NCBI RefSeq assembly: GCF_003201675.2
Contig: NZ_CP029287.2
Span: 372,001 to 436,000 of the forward strand
Origin: Metallosphaera hakonensis JCM 8857 = DSM 7519
Lineage (GTDB): Archaea; Thermoproteota; Thermoprotei_A; Sulfolobales; Sulfolobaceae
Direction of reading: 5' to 3'
DNA length: 64,000 nucleotides
Shown: piece by piece, positions 27,319-36,277 of the stretch
Numbering within the stretch: position 1 is the first letter of the stretch
Layout: every line of letters starts with the position of its first letter
Notes under the pieces: generated by a model
Database searches by the model: none
Seen by the model: the letters and a program-made list of their open reading frames with translations, nothing else
Told to the model about the DNA's origin: nothing
Program-made: the position numbers and the translations under genes

Positions 27319-29058
27319 ATGTTCGCATCGCTTAAGACAATTGGCGAGCTCAAGAGGACTACGGGAAGTAGCTTACCGGTGCAGGAGATTAAGCCCAAGG
27401 GAAAGGGGCCCCACGTGTTCAGGCTCATCATTTTTGACAATGACCAACACATGGTTACACATGAGGACATAGAGTTCACCTCTAACACGGTTCACGAGTG
27501 GAGGTACGTGGGGAACGCCAAGGCAAACAAACCCATGGACAGATTGACCACGACCGGACTCAACTACATCCTGGGGTTTGATAAGAATAAGGAGATCGAG
27601 AAGCCCAACAAGTGGGTCCTGAACGTGGCCCAATCCATACCCAAGGTTGGCGAATACCTGAAGAGGGTGACTTCTTGGTATAGTCCTGAGGAGTGGAAGG
27701 ACAAGATAGGGGAGGATTGGTTCAACGCGGTGCTTTACAGCGTGGCGGTCAAGGAGAAGGGTGAGAGAATTGACTTGGCTAAGCTCAAGGAGTACGAGGA
27801 GTACATCTTGGGAATGGGTGCGGACGAAAAGGGGGAAGTGAGATGCCAGCTATGCGGTCGTCCCACCTCCATGGACAACCCGGATTACCCTGGGGGTACT
27901 CTCCTGAAGATATACATAACTGACAAGAAGGGGTTCACCTCAGGTATCCACGACTCCAGGGAGGCGAGGTTCAGGACCCACGTGGTGTGCAGGGACTGCA
28001 AGAACCTATTGGAGCTGGGTCAGAGGTTCATCATGGATAAGATGCAAATAAGGGTGGGGAAGCTCAGCGCTTACGTAGTGCCCTCAATAGCTAAGGGAAA
28101 TAACCCCAAGGTGCTCGATCTTATCAAGGTGGAGGGGAGTGGTTGGATAGTGTCCTTTGAGTCGCTTAGGAAGACCGAGATAGAGGTCTACGATGAGGCC
28201 GACTTCATGAATTGGGTTTACGCTGTGACCTTGATCTGGGGTTCGGCCCAACAGTCCAAGTTCTCGGTCTCAAGGGTCATGTATGACATATCGTTCCCGA
28301 GGTTCCTGGAGGTGAAGAGGGTCTCTGGGGAACTGGAGAGGGGACTAAGCATTAAGGACTTAACTGGTTGGTCATTGGACGTAAACGCGCTGTATGCAGT
28401 TACCCCCATCAAGGAGTCCTCTAGGGGAGTGATTGCGACCCCATTCCTGGACATCATGTCCTCAATCTTAGAGGGTTACTCCCTTGATAGAACCTACGTT
28501 CTGTCCTCTTTCCTCCAGGTAATGAAGTGCGTGAGAACTGGGACTTGCCAGAACTCCCTCTCCATGAAGTTGAGCTTGGAGAAGGCTTCCTTAATATCAA
28601 CTGGATTTATAAGACTCCTTGAACAATTAAGTGATATGAGCTTAACTCAGACCTCCAAGGACTCAATTTCGGATCCCAAGGAGTACGCAGAGAGCCTGGG
28701 GCTCACCAAGGGAAAGAAGGGTCTCTTCCTTTTGGGAGTCGTGACAGCCAGCGTGGGCACGGCCCAATGGAAAAAGGGAGACAAGAAGAAGGCAGTCCTG
28801 GACAGAATAGACTTCGAGGGGATGGACCTGTCGGACGTCAGGGTTTACGCCTCTAGATTAATGGAGTCGCTCAGGGACTACAACATACTTAAGTATAATG
28901 AGGGCCTGCTGGGAGAGGCGGTATCCATGATCAATGAGGACAAGGAATCGCTCTCCTCCCCAGAGGAGAACGTGTTCTGGATACTCTCGGGCTACTCTTG
29001 GAGGACCTTAAACTTAATGAAGAGCGGAGAGATAAAGGAGGAGGAAGAGAATGACTAA
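27319..29058 (+). CDS. cas8b: Cas8b, large subunit of the type I-B Cascade
   Basis: 579 residues with a central zinc-finger pair, C176-x2-C179 (CQLCGRP) and C224-x2-C227 (CRDC), as in Csh1/Cas8b proteins, and no other recognisable domain. By position and size it is the large subunit, which recognises the PAM and helps recruit Cas3. It starts the operon cas8b-cas7-cas5 and overlaps cas7 by 8 bp. A leaderless promoter precedes it. Confidence 0.85.
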   Translation: MFASLKTIGELKRTTGSSLPVQEIKPKGKGPHVFRLIIFDNDQHMVTHEDIEFTSNTVHEWRYVGNAKANKPMDRLTTTGLNYILGFDKNKEIEKPNKWVLNVAQSIPKVGEYLKRVTSWYSPEEWKDKIGEDWFNAVLYSVAVKEKGERIDLAKLKEYEEYILGMGADEKGEVRCQLCGRPTSMDNPDYPGGTLLKIYITDKKGFTSGIHDSREARFRTHVVCRDCKNLLELGQRFIMDKMQIRVGKLSAYVVPSIAKGNNPKVLDLIKVEGSGWIVSFESLRKTEIEVYDEADFMNWVYAVTLIWGSAQQSKFSVSRVMYDISFPRFLEVKRVSGELERGLSIKDLTGWSLDVNALYAVTPIKESSRGVIATPFLDIMSSILEGYSLDRTYVLSSFLQVMKCVRTGTCQNSLSMKLSLEKASLISTGFIRLLEQLSDMSLTQTSKDSISDPKEYAESLGLTKGKKGLFLLGVVTASVGTAQWKKGDKKKAVLDRIDFEGMDLSDVRVYASRLMESLRDYNILKYNEGLLGEAVSMINEDKESLSSPEENVFWILSGYSWRTLNLMKSGEIKEEEEND

Positions 29059-29938
29059 GATAAACAACAACTCCGAGATCCTCTTCTTATATGAGGCAAA
29101 GCTCACCAACCCCAACGGGGATCCCGACGACGAGAACAGGCCCAGAATGGACCCCAAGACCAAGAGGAACCTGGTTAGCGATGTAAGGCTCAAGAGGTAT
29201 TTCAGGGATTACATCATTTCCAAACTCGGAGAGGACAGCGTATGGGTTACTAAGATTGAGGGTAAGAACGTCGATGCCACCGAGAGACTCAAGAGGATAG
29301 GTAGTCCCAAAGACGTCTTGGCCAAGTGTATAGACGCCAGGCTCTTCGGTGCCACCATACCTGAGAAGGGGGAACAGAAGGGGAAGTCCACGTCCTTCAC
29401 GGGACCGGTCCAGTTCACCTGGGGATATTCCCTCCACAAGGTTGACATGGTCGACTCCAGGTCCATTACTTCCCTATTCTCAGGAAGGGACACCGGGTAC
29501 GGTAACATAGGCAAGGACTACAGGGTATACTACTCCCTGATAGCGTTCCATGGGGCCGTGAGCGCCAAGAGGGCCGAAATCACGGGTGCCAGCGAGGAGG
29601 ACCTAAAGACGCTGGATAACTCCCTATGGGACTCCCTCGTTACTGAGACGGTAACCAGGAGCAAGCTGGGACAGAGGCCACTCCTCTACCTTAGAGTTGA
29701 GTACTCCTCCCCAGAGAAGATGAAGGGGGACCTGAGGAGGTTCGTGAAGGTTAAGGAGAAAAGTGAGAGCGTGAGGGACTTGACAGACTTGGAAGTGAAC
29801 CTCGACGCTTTGGTGAATCTCGTGAGCTCCAACGACGTGATCAAGGTTGTAGCGAGGTGTTCCGACGACTTCAAGGGATTCTGCGAACAAGTTAAGAGTG
29901 CCTGCGATGAGGGGAAGAAGAACTGCATCGTAGGGTAG
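29051..29938 (+). CDS. cas7: Cas7 (Csh2-type), crRNA-binding backbone subunit
   Basis: 295 residues. The N-terminal LTNPNGDPDDENRPRMD followed by RNLVSDVRLKRYFRDYI is the hallmark of Csh2/Cas7 of subtype I-B. FTGPVQFTWGYS and the glycine-rich loop near GRDTGYGNIGKDYR follow in the usual order. Several copies would line the crRNA spacer. It overlaps cas8b and is 13 bp from cas5. Confidence 0.93.
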   Translation: MTKINNNSEILFLYEAKLTNPNGDPDDENRPRMDPKTKRNLVSDVRLKRYFRDYIISKLGEDSVWVTKIEGKNVDATERLKRIGSPKDVLAKCIDARLFGATIPEKGEQKGKSTSFTGPVQFTWGYSLHKVDMVDSRSITSLFSGRDTGYGNIGKDYRVYYSLIAFHGAVSAKRAEITGASEEDLKTLDNSLWDSLVTETVTRSKLGQRPLLYLRVEYSSPEKMKGDLRRFVKVKEKSESVRDLTDLEVNLDALVNLVSSNDVIKVVARCSDDFKGFCEQVKSACDEGKKNCIVG

Positions 29939-29951
29939 AGAAGCATAGGGT

Positions 29952-30647
29952 ATGAGGGAAATGAAGGCCCTCCTGTTTCACGTGAAAGGGGCCATGGCCC
30001 ACTTCAGGAAAGTGTTCTCCAATTCCACCTCCCTCTCCTATTATTTTCCTCCAAGGACAACCCTGATGGGGATGATAGCTGGGGCCATGGGTAAGGAGAG
30101 GGACTCATATTACGAGGAGCTCAACCAATACGAGATCTCGGTTAACCCATTGACGGGATTGAGGAAGATAATGTTCGGTGAGACCTATCTGGACACGGAT
30201 GAGGTCAGCGTAACCTCTTTGAGGAAATTGAAGCAGGGGGTCCCCACGGGGAGGGAGTTCGTAGTTCCTGCGGGAGAGGAATTCCTAGGGTATGAGGTGG
30301 TGGTTTACCCGTTCAACGAAGTCATGATGAAGAGCCTGAGGGCACCGGTCTACCCCATATCCTTGGGACCGGCCAACATGTTGGGTTGGATAGACCAGGT
30401 CCAGGAGATACAGTGCGAGGAATTTAATTCAATTTCAGGGAAAATTAATTCGGTCTCCACGCTGAAGCCGGAGATCGAGAAGGACATAAGGATAGCCATT
30501 GAGGAAATGGTCCCCAGGGCCTTCGACTCGGGGAGGCACAGCGGACCCCTCACGACCTACTTCCTTGAGATAAGGGGAAAACCCGTCACAGTTAAGGGCT
30601 CAGCTAAGGGAGTGAAGTGTGGGGAAAGGAATTACCTGTTTCTTTAG
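29952..30647 (+). CDS. cas5: Cas5, crRNA 5'-handle binding subunit of type I-B
   Basis: 231 residues. The N-terminal KALLFHVKGAMAHFRKVFSN followed by SYYFPPRTTLMGMIAGAMG is the conserved ferredoxin-like start of Cas5 (Cas5h), including the P-P-R-T/x-T-xx-G motif. The second half is less conserved. The likely start is the ATG at 29952; MKALLF three codons later is also possible. Last gene of the I-B Cascade operon. Confidence 0.92.
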   Translation: MREMKALLFHVKGAMAHFRKVFSNSTSLSYYFPPRTTLMGMIAGAMGKERDSYYEELNQYEISVNPLTGLRKIMFGETYLDTDEVSVTSLRKLKQGVPTGREFVVPAGEEFLGYEVVVYPFNEVMMKSLRAPVYPISLGPANMLGWIDQVQEIQCEEFNSISGKINSVSTLKPEIEKDIRIAIEEMVPRAFDSGRHSGPLTTYFLEIRGKPVTVKGSAKGVKCGERNYLFL

Positions 30648-30998
30648 CCTTAACCCGCGGATACATCAAATCCGAGATTAACGTAATACCTTCCCTTTGA
30701 TTTACGTGCTATTCTATCACCAGAGAAACTATGAATGTGCCATCTGCGAAGGTTGAAGATTCGAAAAGAGGTTTACCTCAGCTTACCATATCTATTTACA
30801 AAGGTTGAGGCCAAACTTGGATTTGATATGTATTTGAAAGAAGATAAACTGTGGAACTTAATATCCTAGACCTTGAAGGACAACGCAACTTCTCCCATTG
30901 TGCCTTAATATGACTAAGTTTACATTCCGTGACGTGAAGAAATTTGCTACCCGGGAGAGCCGTAAACGTTTATTTAAGTGTAGTCCCCATTCACTATC
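30648..30998. other. Cas5-cas3 gap with cas3 promoter
   Basis: No ORF recognised in 351 bp. TAAACGTTTA (30963-30972), a 10-bp palindrome, overlaps the TATA-like TTTATTTAAG (30970-30979), which ends about 20 bp before the cas3 ATG. This suggests cas3 has its own promoter rather than belonging to the Cascade operon. Confidence 0.5.
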
Positions 30999-33131
30999 AT
31001 GAGCTTTAGGTCTCACCCCGACAAACTACTCATTGACCATCTCAGGGAGGTGGGAGAGGGTGCGGAGAACCTAGTTCCCTCAGATCTCAAGACCGCCTCC
31101 TACATCGCCGGATCGCATCACGATCTGGGGAAGTACACCGCGCAGTTTCAGACCCATTTGAAGACAGGGAAGGCTGTGAGATGTTCCTCTCACGCCTCCA
31201 TCTCGGCCCTCTTCGCTTTCAATACTGCCATTGAGAACAACCTGGACCCGCTCACCTCAGTCCTAGTCATGACGGCGGTGAAGTCCCATCACGGCAGGCT
31301 ACAGGGACTAACCTCGATCTCCAAGTGGCTCGATACCCTAAGGTATCAAGAGGACACGTGCATTCGTGAACAGTACGAGCAAGTCAGGAGGAACGGAACT
31401 GAGACCCGATCCCTCAAGTTTCCGCCCAACCTGGACATGGACCTGGATCAGGTCATTGAACGGGCCCGTAGAGCAGTAAGGGACGCGCGATTGAGGGACA
31501 ACGCCTGGAGAAACTATTTCCTGGGGACGTTGATCTTTTCCTCCTTGATTGACGCAGACAAACACAGCGCCTCCGGGAACGAGTTCACGGAGACCACTCC
31601 ACTTCACTTAGAGGAGGTCTACAGGTTCCACGATAACCTCCCAGGAAACAAGATGAAGGATCTTAGGGACGCCCTATTCGAGGCAGTGAGGAAGTGGGAC
31701 GCGAGGGGAGAGGTAGTGGGGATCATCTCGCCCACGGGGACCGGGAAGACCTTGGCCGGAATCCTGGCGGCGGTGAGAGATGGGAGAAGGGTGATCTACA
31801 GTCTCCCATTCATTAGCATTGTGGAACAGACCTTTGATGTGGCGAGCACAATTTTTCCTGATAGGGTTCTGAAGTTCCATCACATGGCTTACCCAGACGA
31901 GGATGACGAGAACAAGAGCCCCGAGGACCTGTTACTCATGGTGGAGTCGTGGGACTACCCCATGGTGGTCACTACCTTTGAGTCCCTCCTTTCCACCTTC
32001 CTCTCCTACAAGAACGTGAATCTAAAGAGACTTCACAGCCTCTACGGTTCCGTGGTGATACTCGATGAAGTTCAGGCGATCCCGGCCCACAAGTGGTACG
32101 TGGTGAAGGAGGCCCTCGATGAGATTTCTAAGGCCTTGGATATACACTTCATTCTCATGAGCGCCACCGTCCCCAGGCTCCTGACCCCGAGGGAAGTCAT
32201 TGATCCCTTGAAGGGGAGGGAACCCAACAGGGTCAGGGTGGGCTTTGAGAATCGAATTATCTCCCCGGAGGAGTTAGCCCAAGAGTTGGCGGAGAATTTC
32301 GAGGGGAGCGTAATGGTGGAGCTCAACACAATATCCTCGGCCGAGAGGGTTGCAGATGAGTTGGTGAAGTACAGGATCCCAGTGGAGTTTCTCTCAACTC
32401 ACGTGACCCCACACGACCGAAAGTTGAGGATAGACAGGATGAAGGAGAGACTTAGGAGAGGGGACACATTCGTTCTCGTGACGACCCAAGTTGTGGAGGC
32501 TGGGGTTGACCTGGACTTCCCGATGGTTTACAGGGACTTGGGACCATTGGATTCGATCATACAAGCTGCCGGGAGGTGCAATAGGAACTTCAACCTTGAG
32601 ATGGGGGAGGTCAGGGTCAAGAGGGTCAAGAGGGAGAGCGATAGAACGGACTTCTCCCTTGTTTACGGTAAGTTCACTGAGGACGTCACCCTAAGGGTGA
32701 TCAGGGAGAAGTTTGAGGAGAAGGACTTCAGAGGGATGTTGGATCAGTACTACGGTGAGCTTGAGAGGACCAGGGACCTTGTTCATCAGTCGGAGGATGT
32801 GAAAGAGATAGTTAAGATGCTAGATTACGACAAAATGAGCTTCTCCTTGATCGAGGAGGAGCCCAAGTACTCAGTGTTGATACTTGAGAACGAGGAGGCC
32901 GAGAGAAACTTAGAGGAGCTCAGGAGGGCCATGAACGTGAAGGGGTATGAGAGGAGGGCCCTGATCAAGAAATGGAGGGCTAAGGTTGAGGAGTATACGG
33001 TTAAGGTCTGGGAGGAACCCAAGGACCTTGAATATGACGATAGGTTGAACCTATACATCTCCCCAAAGGAGAAGTATCACAGGATAAAGGGATTCGTGAT
33101 GGGTGAAGACCAGGAGTCCCTCCTCTGGTGA
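30999..33131 (+). CDS. cas3: Cas3, HD nuclease-helicase of type I-B
   Basis: 710 residues. N-terminal HD domain: H14 (LIDHLREVG), H41-D42 (SHHDLGKY), with downstream His in the SHHGRL region. It is followed by an SF2 helicase: Walker A SPTGTGKT from residue 244, DEVQ at 356-359, SAT near 388, and the motif VI-like QAAGRCNRN. Cas3 is recruited by target-bound Cascade and degrades the DNA. The HD and helicase domains are fused and appear intact. Confidence 0.95.
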   Translation: MSFRSHPDKLLIDHLREVGEGAENLVPSDLKTASYIAGSHHDLGKYTAQFQTHLKTGKAVRCSSHASISALFAFNTAIENNLDPLTSVLVMTAVKSHHGRLQGLTSISKWLDTLRYQEDTCIREQYEQVRRNGTETRSLKFPPNLDMDLDQVIERARRAVRDARLRDNAWRNYFLGTLIFSSLIDADKHSASGNEFTETTPLHLEEVYRFHDNLPGNKMKDLRDALFEAVRKWDARGEVVGIISPTGTGKTLAGILAAVRDGRRVIYSLPFISIVEQTFDVASTIFPDRVLKFHHMAYPDEDDENKSPEDLLLMVESWDYPMVVTTFESLLSTFLSYKNVNLKRLHSLYGSVVILDEVQAIPAHKWYVVKEALDEISKALDIHFILMSATVPRLLTPREVIDPLKGREPNRVRVGFENRIISPEELAQELAENFEGSVMVELNTISSAERVADELVKYRIPVEFLSTHVTPHDRKLRIDRMKERLRRGDTFVLVTTQVVEAGVDLDFPMVYRDLGPLDSIIQAAGRCNRNFNLEMGEVRVKRVKRESDRTDFSLVYGKFTEDVTLRVIREKFEEKDFRGMLDQYYGELERTRDLVHQSEDVKEIVKMLDYDKMSFSLIEEEPKYSVLILENEEAERNLEELRRAMNVKGYERRALIKKWRAKVEEYTVKVWEEPKDLEYDDRLNLYISPKEKYHRIKGFVMGEDQESLLW

Positions 33132-33357
33132 CCGAGAGCCCTTGATCTAGAAATGGAGGTAGGGGATTAACGAGAGTGGTGAGGGATTAGCGGAACATGT
33201 GGATGAGCCCAGCGGTTATCATCCATATCTGACAAGTTCTCAATTAAGGACGAGAGGTGTCTGGGTCAAATAGTTATTGGATTTATAGTATTAAAGATTC
33301 AAGATTCAAGAATTGTAACCCACGAAAAACGTTAATTTTCCCCATCTCCTACCCCCT
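33132..33357. other. Short gap with a decayed R2 relative
   Basis: 33225-33285 resembles the R2 element (TCTGACAAGTTCTCA, GGTGTCTGGGTCAAATA, ATTGGA) but has lost its ends. No gene. Confidence 0.4.
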
Positions 33358-33405
33358 CTGGGAGTGTTCTCATGCAGTCATCTTATTCGATAACTACCTG
33401 TAAAA

Positions 33406-34245
33406 TTATATCAGATGTTCTCTAATATGCTGTACTCCCCTCAAATAGGCCAGGTTCAAGGGAGTCTCCTCGTCCGAGAAAACATGCGGGTTCATGACGT
33501 TCAACAGGGCCAGGCTGTAGTCCGTCATCCCTCTGCTCTTGTTGACGGCCTTCGTGTCCCTGGCTAGCCGAGCTAAGTGCGACCTACAGAACGAGTTGTA
33601 ACTCTCCGCGGTGTGGGTGTACTTCTTGCCCACGACGTGGTGATCTAGGACTTGATAGATTGAGTAGGCGTCGGTGTAGTGGACCTCGCACTTGGGAAGA
33701 GAACTCCAGAGGAAGCTGAAGGTGTTGTAGACCCTGTCGCCGGTGACGAAGAAGGGAACTCCGTCGACCAGGGCGTTCCAGATCCAGAGGTTCTGTCGTC
33801 TAGGACCGCGTCTCACGTGTACGTAAGTCCAGCTCTCGTCTAGGACTCCAAGCTTTGCCCTGAAGGCCTTCAATTGGGCTTGCAGGATCAACAGGTTAAC
33901 GTAGGCCTTCAAGCCGGCCCTCTTCACTAAGCTGTAAACCGTGGTCAAGGGCCTTCCCTCAACCTTGGATATCCCCCTCAAGCTCATCCTGTTGGTGTAC
34001 TCCTTCAAGATTCTCTCCCTCTGCTCCCTGCTCATCCTGTGACTCGCGTCGTAAAAGGTCCTCCCGCAGACCTTACACCTGTACTTACTCTTCCCTCTCG
34101 ACGAACCGTTCTTGACCACGCGGTCCGAGTTGCAGGAAGGACATCTCGGCCTCGCGTCCTTTCTTCTCTTGATCCCGAGTTTCTTGATGTAATAATACAA
34201 AGTGGAGGGCGGTATCTTGAGCTTGGTGACCTGCACTCCCAACAC
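33406..34245 (-). CDS. IS1-type DDE transposase
   Basis: About 279 residues from GTG 34245; the frame stays open 15 codons further up. It has a HTH-like start, a zinc ribbon (CPSCNSDRVV...CKVCGRTFYD), a second HTH (RGISKVEGRPLTTVYSLVK), and the catalytic region with VLDESWTYVHVRR, HYTDAYSIYQVL and HTAESYNSFCR, matching the IS1 InsA+InsB layout in a single frame. It seems complete. Confidence 0.88.
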   Translation of the reverse strand: MLGVQVTKLKIPPSTLYYYIKKLGIKRRKDARPRCPSCNSDRVVKNGSSRGKSKYRCKVCGRTFYDASHRMSREQRERILKEYTNRMSLRGISKVEGRPLTTVYSLVKRAGLKAYVNLLILQAQLKAFRAKLGVLDESWTYVHVRRGPRRQNLWIWNALVDGVPFFVTGDRVYNTFSFLWSSLPKCEVHYTDAYSIYQVLDHHVVGKKYTHTAESYNSFCRSHLARLARDTKAVNKSRGMTDYSLALLNVMNPHVFSDEETPLNLAYLRGVQHIREHLI

Positions 34246-34326
34246 GTAAGCGTGGCGAATGCGATTTCCTCTGGTCTGTGCTTTCGGGGCCTAAGGTTTA
34301 AATTTCTTAGGACGAGAAGTATAAGT

Positions 34327-34382
34327 TGTGCGAGGGCTACGAGGTTCATGGCACCTACCTAAAGAACCTCGAGGTCCTCGCA
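34327..34382. other. Strong hairpin inside the IS1-type element
   Basis: GTGCGAGG and CGAGGTT pair with AACCTCG and CCTCGCAC about 17 bp apart, upstream of the transposase start. It could insulate the gene from outside transcription or be a transposase site. Confidence 0.45.
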
Positions 34383-34528
34383 CATAAGTCTTTTCAATCC
34401 CACGCGTCCTCAAGTCTTCAAGTCCACTCGTTTCAACGACCACAAAAGTCCTTGAAGAGATTTCTGCCTCACATTAATATTTTTACAGATACTTATCGAA
34501 TAAGATGACTGCGTGAGAGCACACCCAG

Positions 34529-34947
34529 GGAAGGAGTTGCCTGGACCAGCTTCTCAGGTTCAGGGGAGATAAGTTTAAACTGCTCCAACATAACTTGAGC
34601 GAGGGACTCCAACCTCTCTTGGGAGTATACGGGAACCTGTACTCAGCTTAAGATGGTTTGTATAGTAGGGCTCTGGGGTCCCTCGCTTAAATCATTTCTC
34701 CCTCAACTCTCCACTTGATAATACTAAACATTTAGTATTACAGCACGCGGGAAAACACGTCTCCTCTCTCCTTCTTCGCGCGTAATTCAATCTTTCTCGT
34801 CCATTACAAGGAAATTAAACGTATTTCTCCAACTTAATGAGAGATATACCCGTGTTTAAGAAATTTCTTCTTAATGAGTAAAATTGGTGTAACACCACTG
34901 TCTTAGGGTAAACATTTACTGGAAATACTAACGAAAACAATTTAAGT
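34529..34947. other. Gap with a gene fragment, palindromes and an R2 relative
   Basis: On the minus strand 34529-34640 reads VPVYSQERLESLAQVMLEQF then KLISPEPEKLVQATPS, an unidentified gene fragment cut off by the IS end. AGCGAGGGAC (34602) and GTCCCTCGCT (34679) form a wide inverted repeat. At 34719-34740 a perfect palindrome with 10-bp arms TAATACTAAA surrounds CA. 34855-34935 is a decayed R2 relative ending GGAAATACTAACG. Confidence 0.4.
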
Positions 34948-34948
34948 A

Positions 34949-34977
34949 TGGGTACCCAGGAATCATGGGTACCCATG
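34949..34977 (+). promoter_or_regulatory. Paired palindromes at the start of the AAA ATPase gene
   Basis: TGGGTACCCA (34949-34958) and CATGGGTACCCATG (34964-34977) are two perfect palindromes sharing the core GGGTACCC. The second covers the ATG at 34975. They are probably binding sites of a dimeric regulator, perhaps the ATPase's own winged-helix domain. Confidence 0.55.
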
Positions 34978-36108
34978 AAATTCGTGTTTGGTAAACCCAC
35001 CGATGAGCCCTTTGATAGGGAGAATGAGACCAGGACCTTACTTTCCATGATTTCCAGGAACCAACCTATTTCGGTCTTGGGAGTCAGGAGAATAGGTAAG
35101 ACCTCAGTGATCTTGAAGGCCCTGAAGAGCGTGGAGAGGCCCGCAGTCTACCTGAACGCTGAGGAGTTCGTGGAGGGTAAAAGTTTCGATTTGACTTCCT
35201 TCATTACCTACTACTCCTCCTTGGTGTTGGCCGAGGCCATTAAGTTCATGGAACCCAAGAGGAAGTTCACCTTAGTGTTGAAGCAGAGGGGAGAGGAGGC
35301 AATGAACACATTGAGGGAGCTCTTGGGCTACGTTAAGCTTTCGTTCAACATTGACCTGGTGAGCGTGGGCCTTTCCCTTGAGGGGAGAGGGAGTAAAGAC
35401 AATATCAGGGAGTTAATGGACCTACCCCAGGAGATCGCTGGGAAGGTAGGGAAGGACTTCGTGGTAGTAATAGACGAGTTTCAATTCCTAAGGTTGGGAG
35501 AACAGAACTTTCCAGGGCTTTTTCACTTGATAAGGAGTAAATGGCAGTTCCATGGGAATGTGGAGTACGTGGTTTCGGGATCGTCGGTGGGGATGCTGGA
35601 GAGACTGTTCAGCTCCAGGGAAGAGTCCTTTTACCAGTTCTTCTTCCCCATTTACGTGAACCCCTTCTCCAGGGAAACTTCCCTGGACTTCCTAAGGAGG
35701 GGATTTGAGGACGAGGGAGTTAGATATGAGGCTGAGAGTCTGAAGTCCGTCGTTGAGGAGCTGGACGGTATCCCAGCATGGTTGAACTACTTCGGATTGA
35801 AGGCATTGGGATGCGGGAAAGTTAACGACCCCTGCGTTAGGAGAGTATTGGAGGAGATGTTGGTCGACCCCATGGTGGTGAACATAGTGAGGGAGGAGTA
35901 CAACAAACTCAGCGGAAACGCTAGGAAAGTGATCAAGTTCTTGGCTGAGAAGGGAGGGAGAGGAGATTTAAGGGGAATAAACTTGGGTAAGTCCAGCCTC
36001 AACGAGGGAATAAGGAAACTGATCAACGACGGATATATGAAGAGAGAGGAGAGAGGGATTTATTCGTTAACCGACCCATTGATGGCTAAGGTCTTGAAGG
36101 TCTTGTGA
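34975..36108 (+). CDS. Archaeal AAA+ ATPase with C-terminal winged helix
   Basis: 377 residues from ATG 34975 (MKFVFGKPTDEPFDRENETR); the ATG at 34948 would translate the palindromes and is less likely. N-terminal P-loop VLGVRRIGKTS, Walker B VVVIDEFQFL, then the arginine-containing region NVEYVVSGSSVGMLERLF, as in the archaeal ATPase family PF01637. The C-terminus (LSGNARKVIKFLAEKGGRGD..., IRKLINDGYMKREERGIYSL) is a winged helix. The family is abundant in Sulfolobales, often next to mobile or defence genes; its role is unknown. Confidence 0.85.
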   Translation: MKFVFGKPTDEPFDRENETRTLLSMISRNQPISVLGVRRIGKTSVILKALKSVERPAVYLNAEEFVEGKSFDLTSFITYYSSLVLAEAIKFMEPKRKFTLVLKQRGEEAMNTLRELLGYVKLSFNIDLVSVGLSLEGRGSKDNIRELMDLPQEIAGKVGKDFVVVIDEFQFLRLGEQNFPGLFHLIRSKWQFHGNVEYVVSGSSVGMLERLFSSREESFYQFFFPIYVNPFSRETSLDFLRRGFEDEGVRYEAESLKSVVEELDGIPAWLNYFGLKALGCGKVNDPCVRRVLEEMLVDPMVVNIVREEYNKLSGNARKVIKFLAEKGGRGDLRGINLGKSSLNEGIRKLINDGYMKREERGIYSLTDPLMAKVLKVL

Positions 36109-36277
36109 CAGTTTGATGATGGATAATTATGATGGTTTGCCGAGTGATAATCAAAGTCAGGTCCCCTCAGTTCTCGAGCAGGTCGTCATTACATTAATCC
36201 TTACCGTGGCCTCCTCTCAAGATCCATTTCCAGAGTAGCTTTGGAGGTTAAAGCAATTTAAGCCCATCCTGACTAGC
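36109..36277. other. Short convergent gap
   Basis: Lies between the ends of the ATPase gene (+) and herA (-). No terminator could be assigned with confidence. Confidence 0.3.

Larger units (their letters stand above)
33358..34528 (-). mobile_element. IS1-type element of about 1171 bp (ISC1173-like)
   Basis: Ends CTGGGAGTGTTCTCATGCAG (left) and, reversed, CTGGGTGTGCTCTCACGCAG (right), both running on into TCATCTTATTCGATAA. No clear target duplication is visible. The length is close to the Sulfolobus ISC1173 group. Related ends occur at 39925, 50174-50514 and 50725-50745. Confidence 0.82.

Noticed and set aside
33340-34545. Target duplication of the IS1-type element
   Set aside because: Flanks were compared for 8-9 bp and shorter repeats; none fits, so none is claimed.
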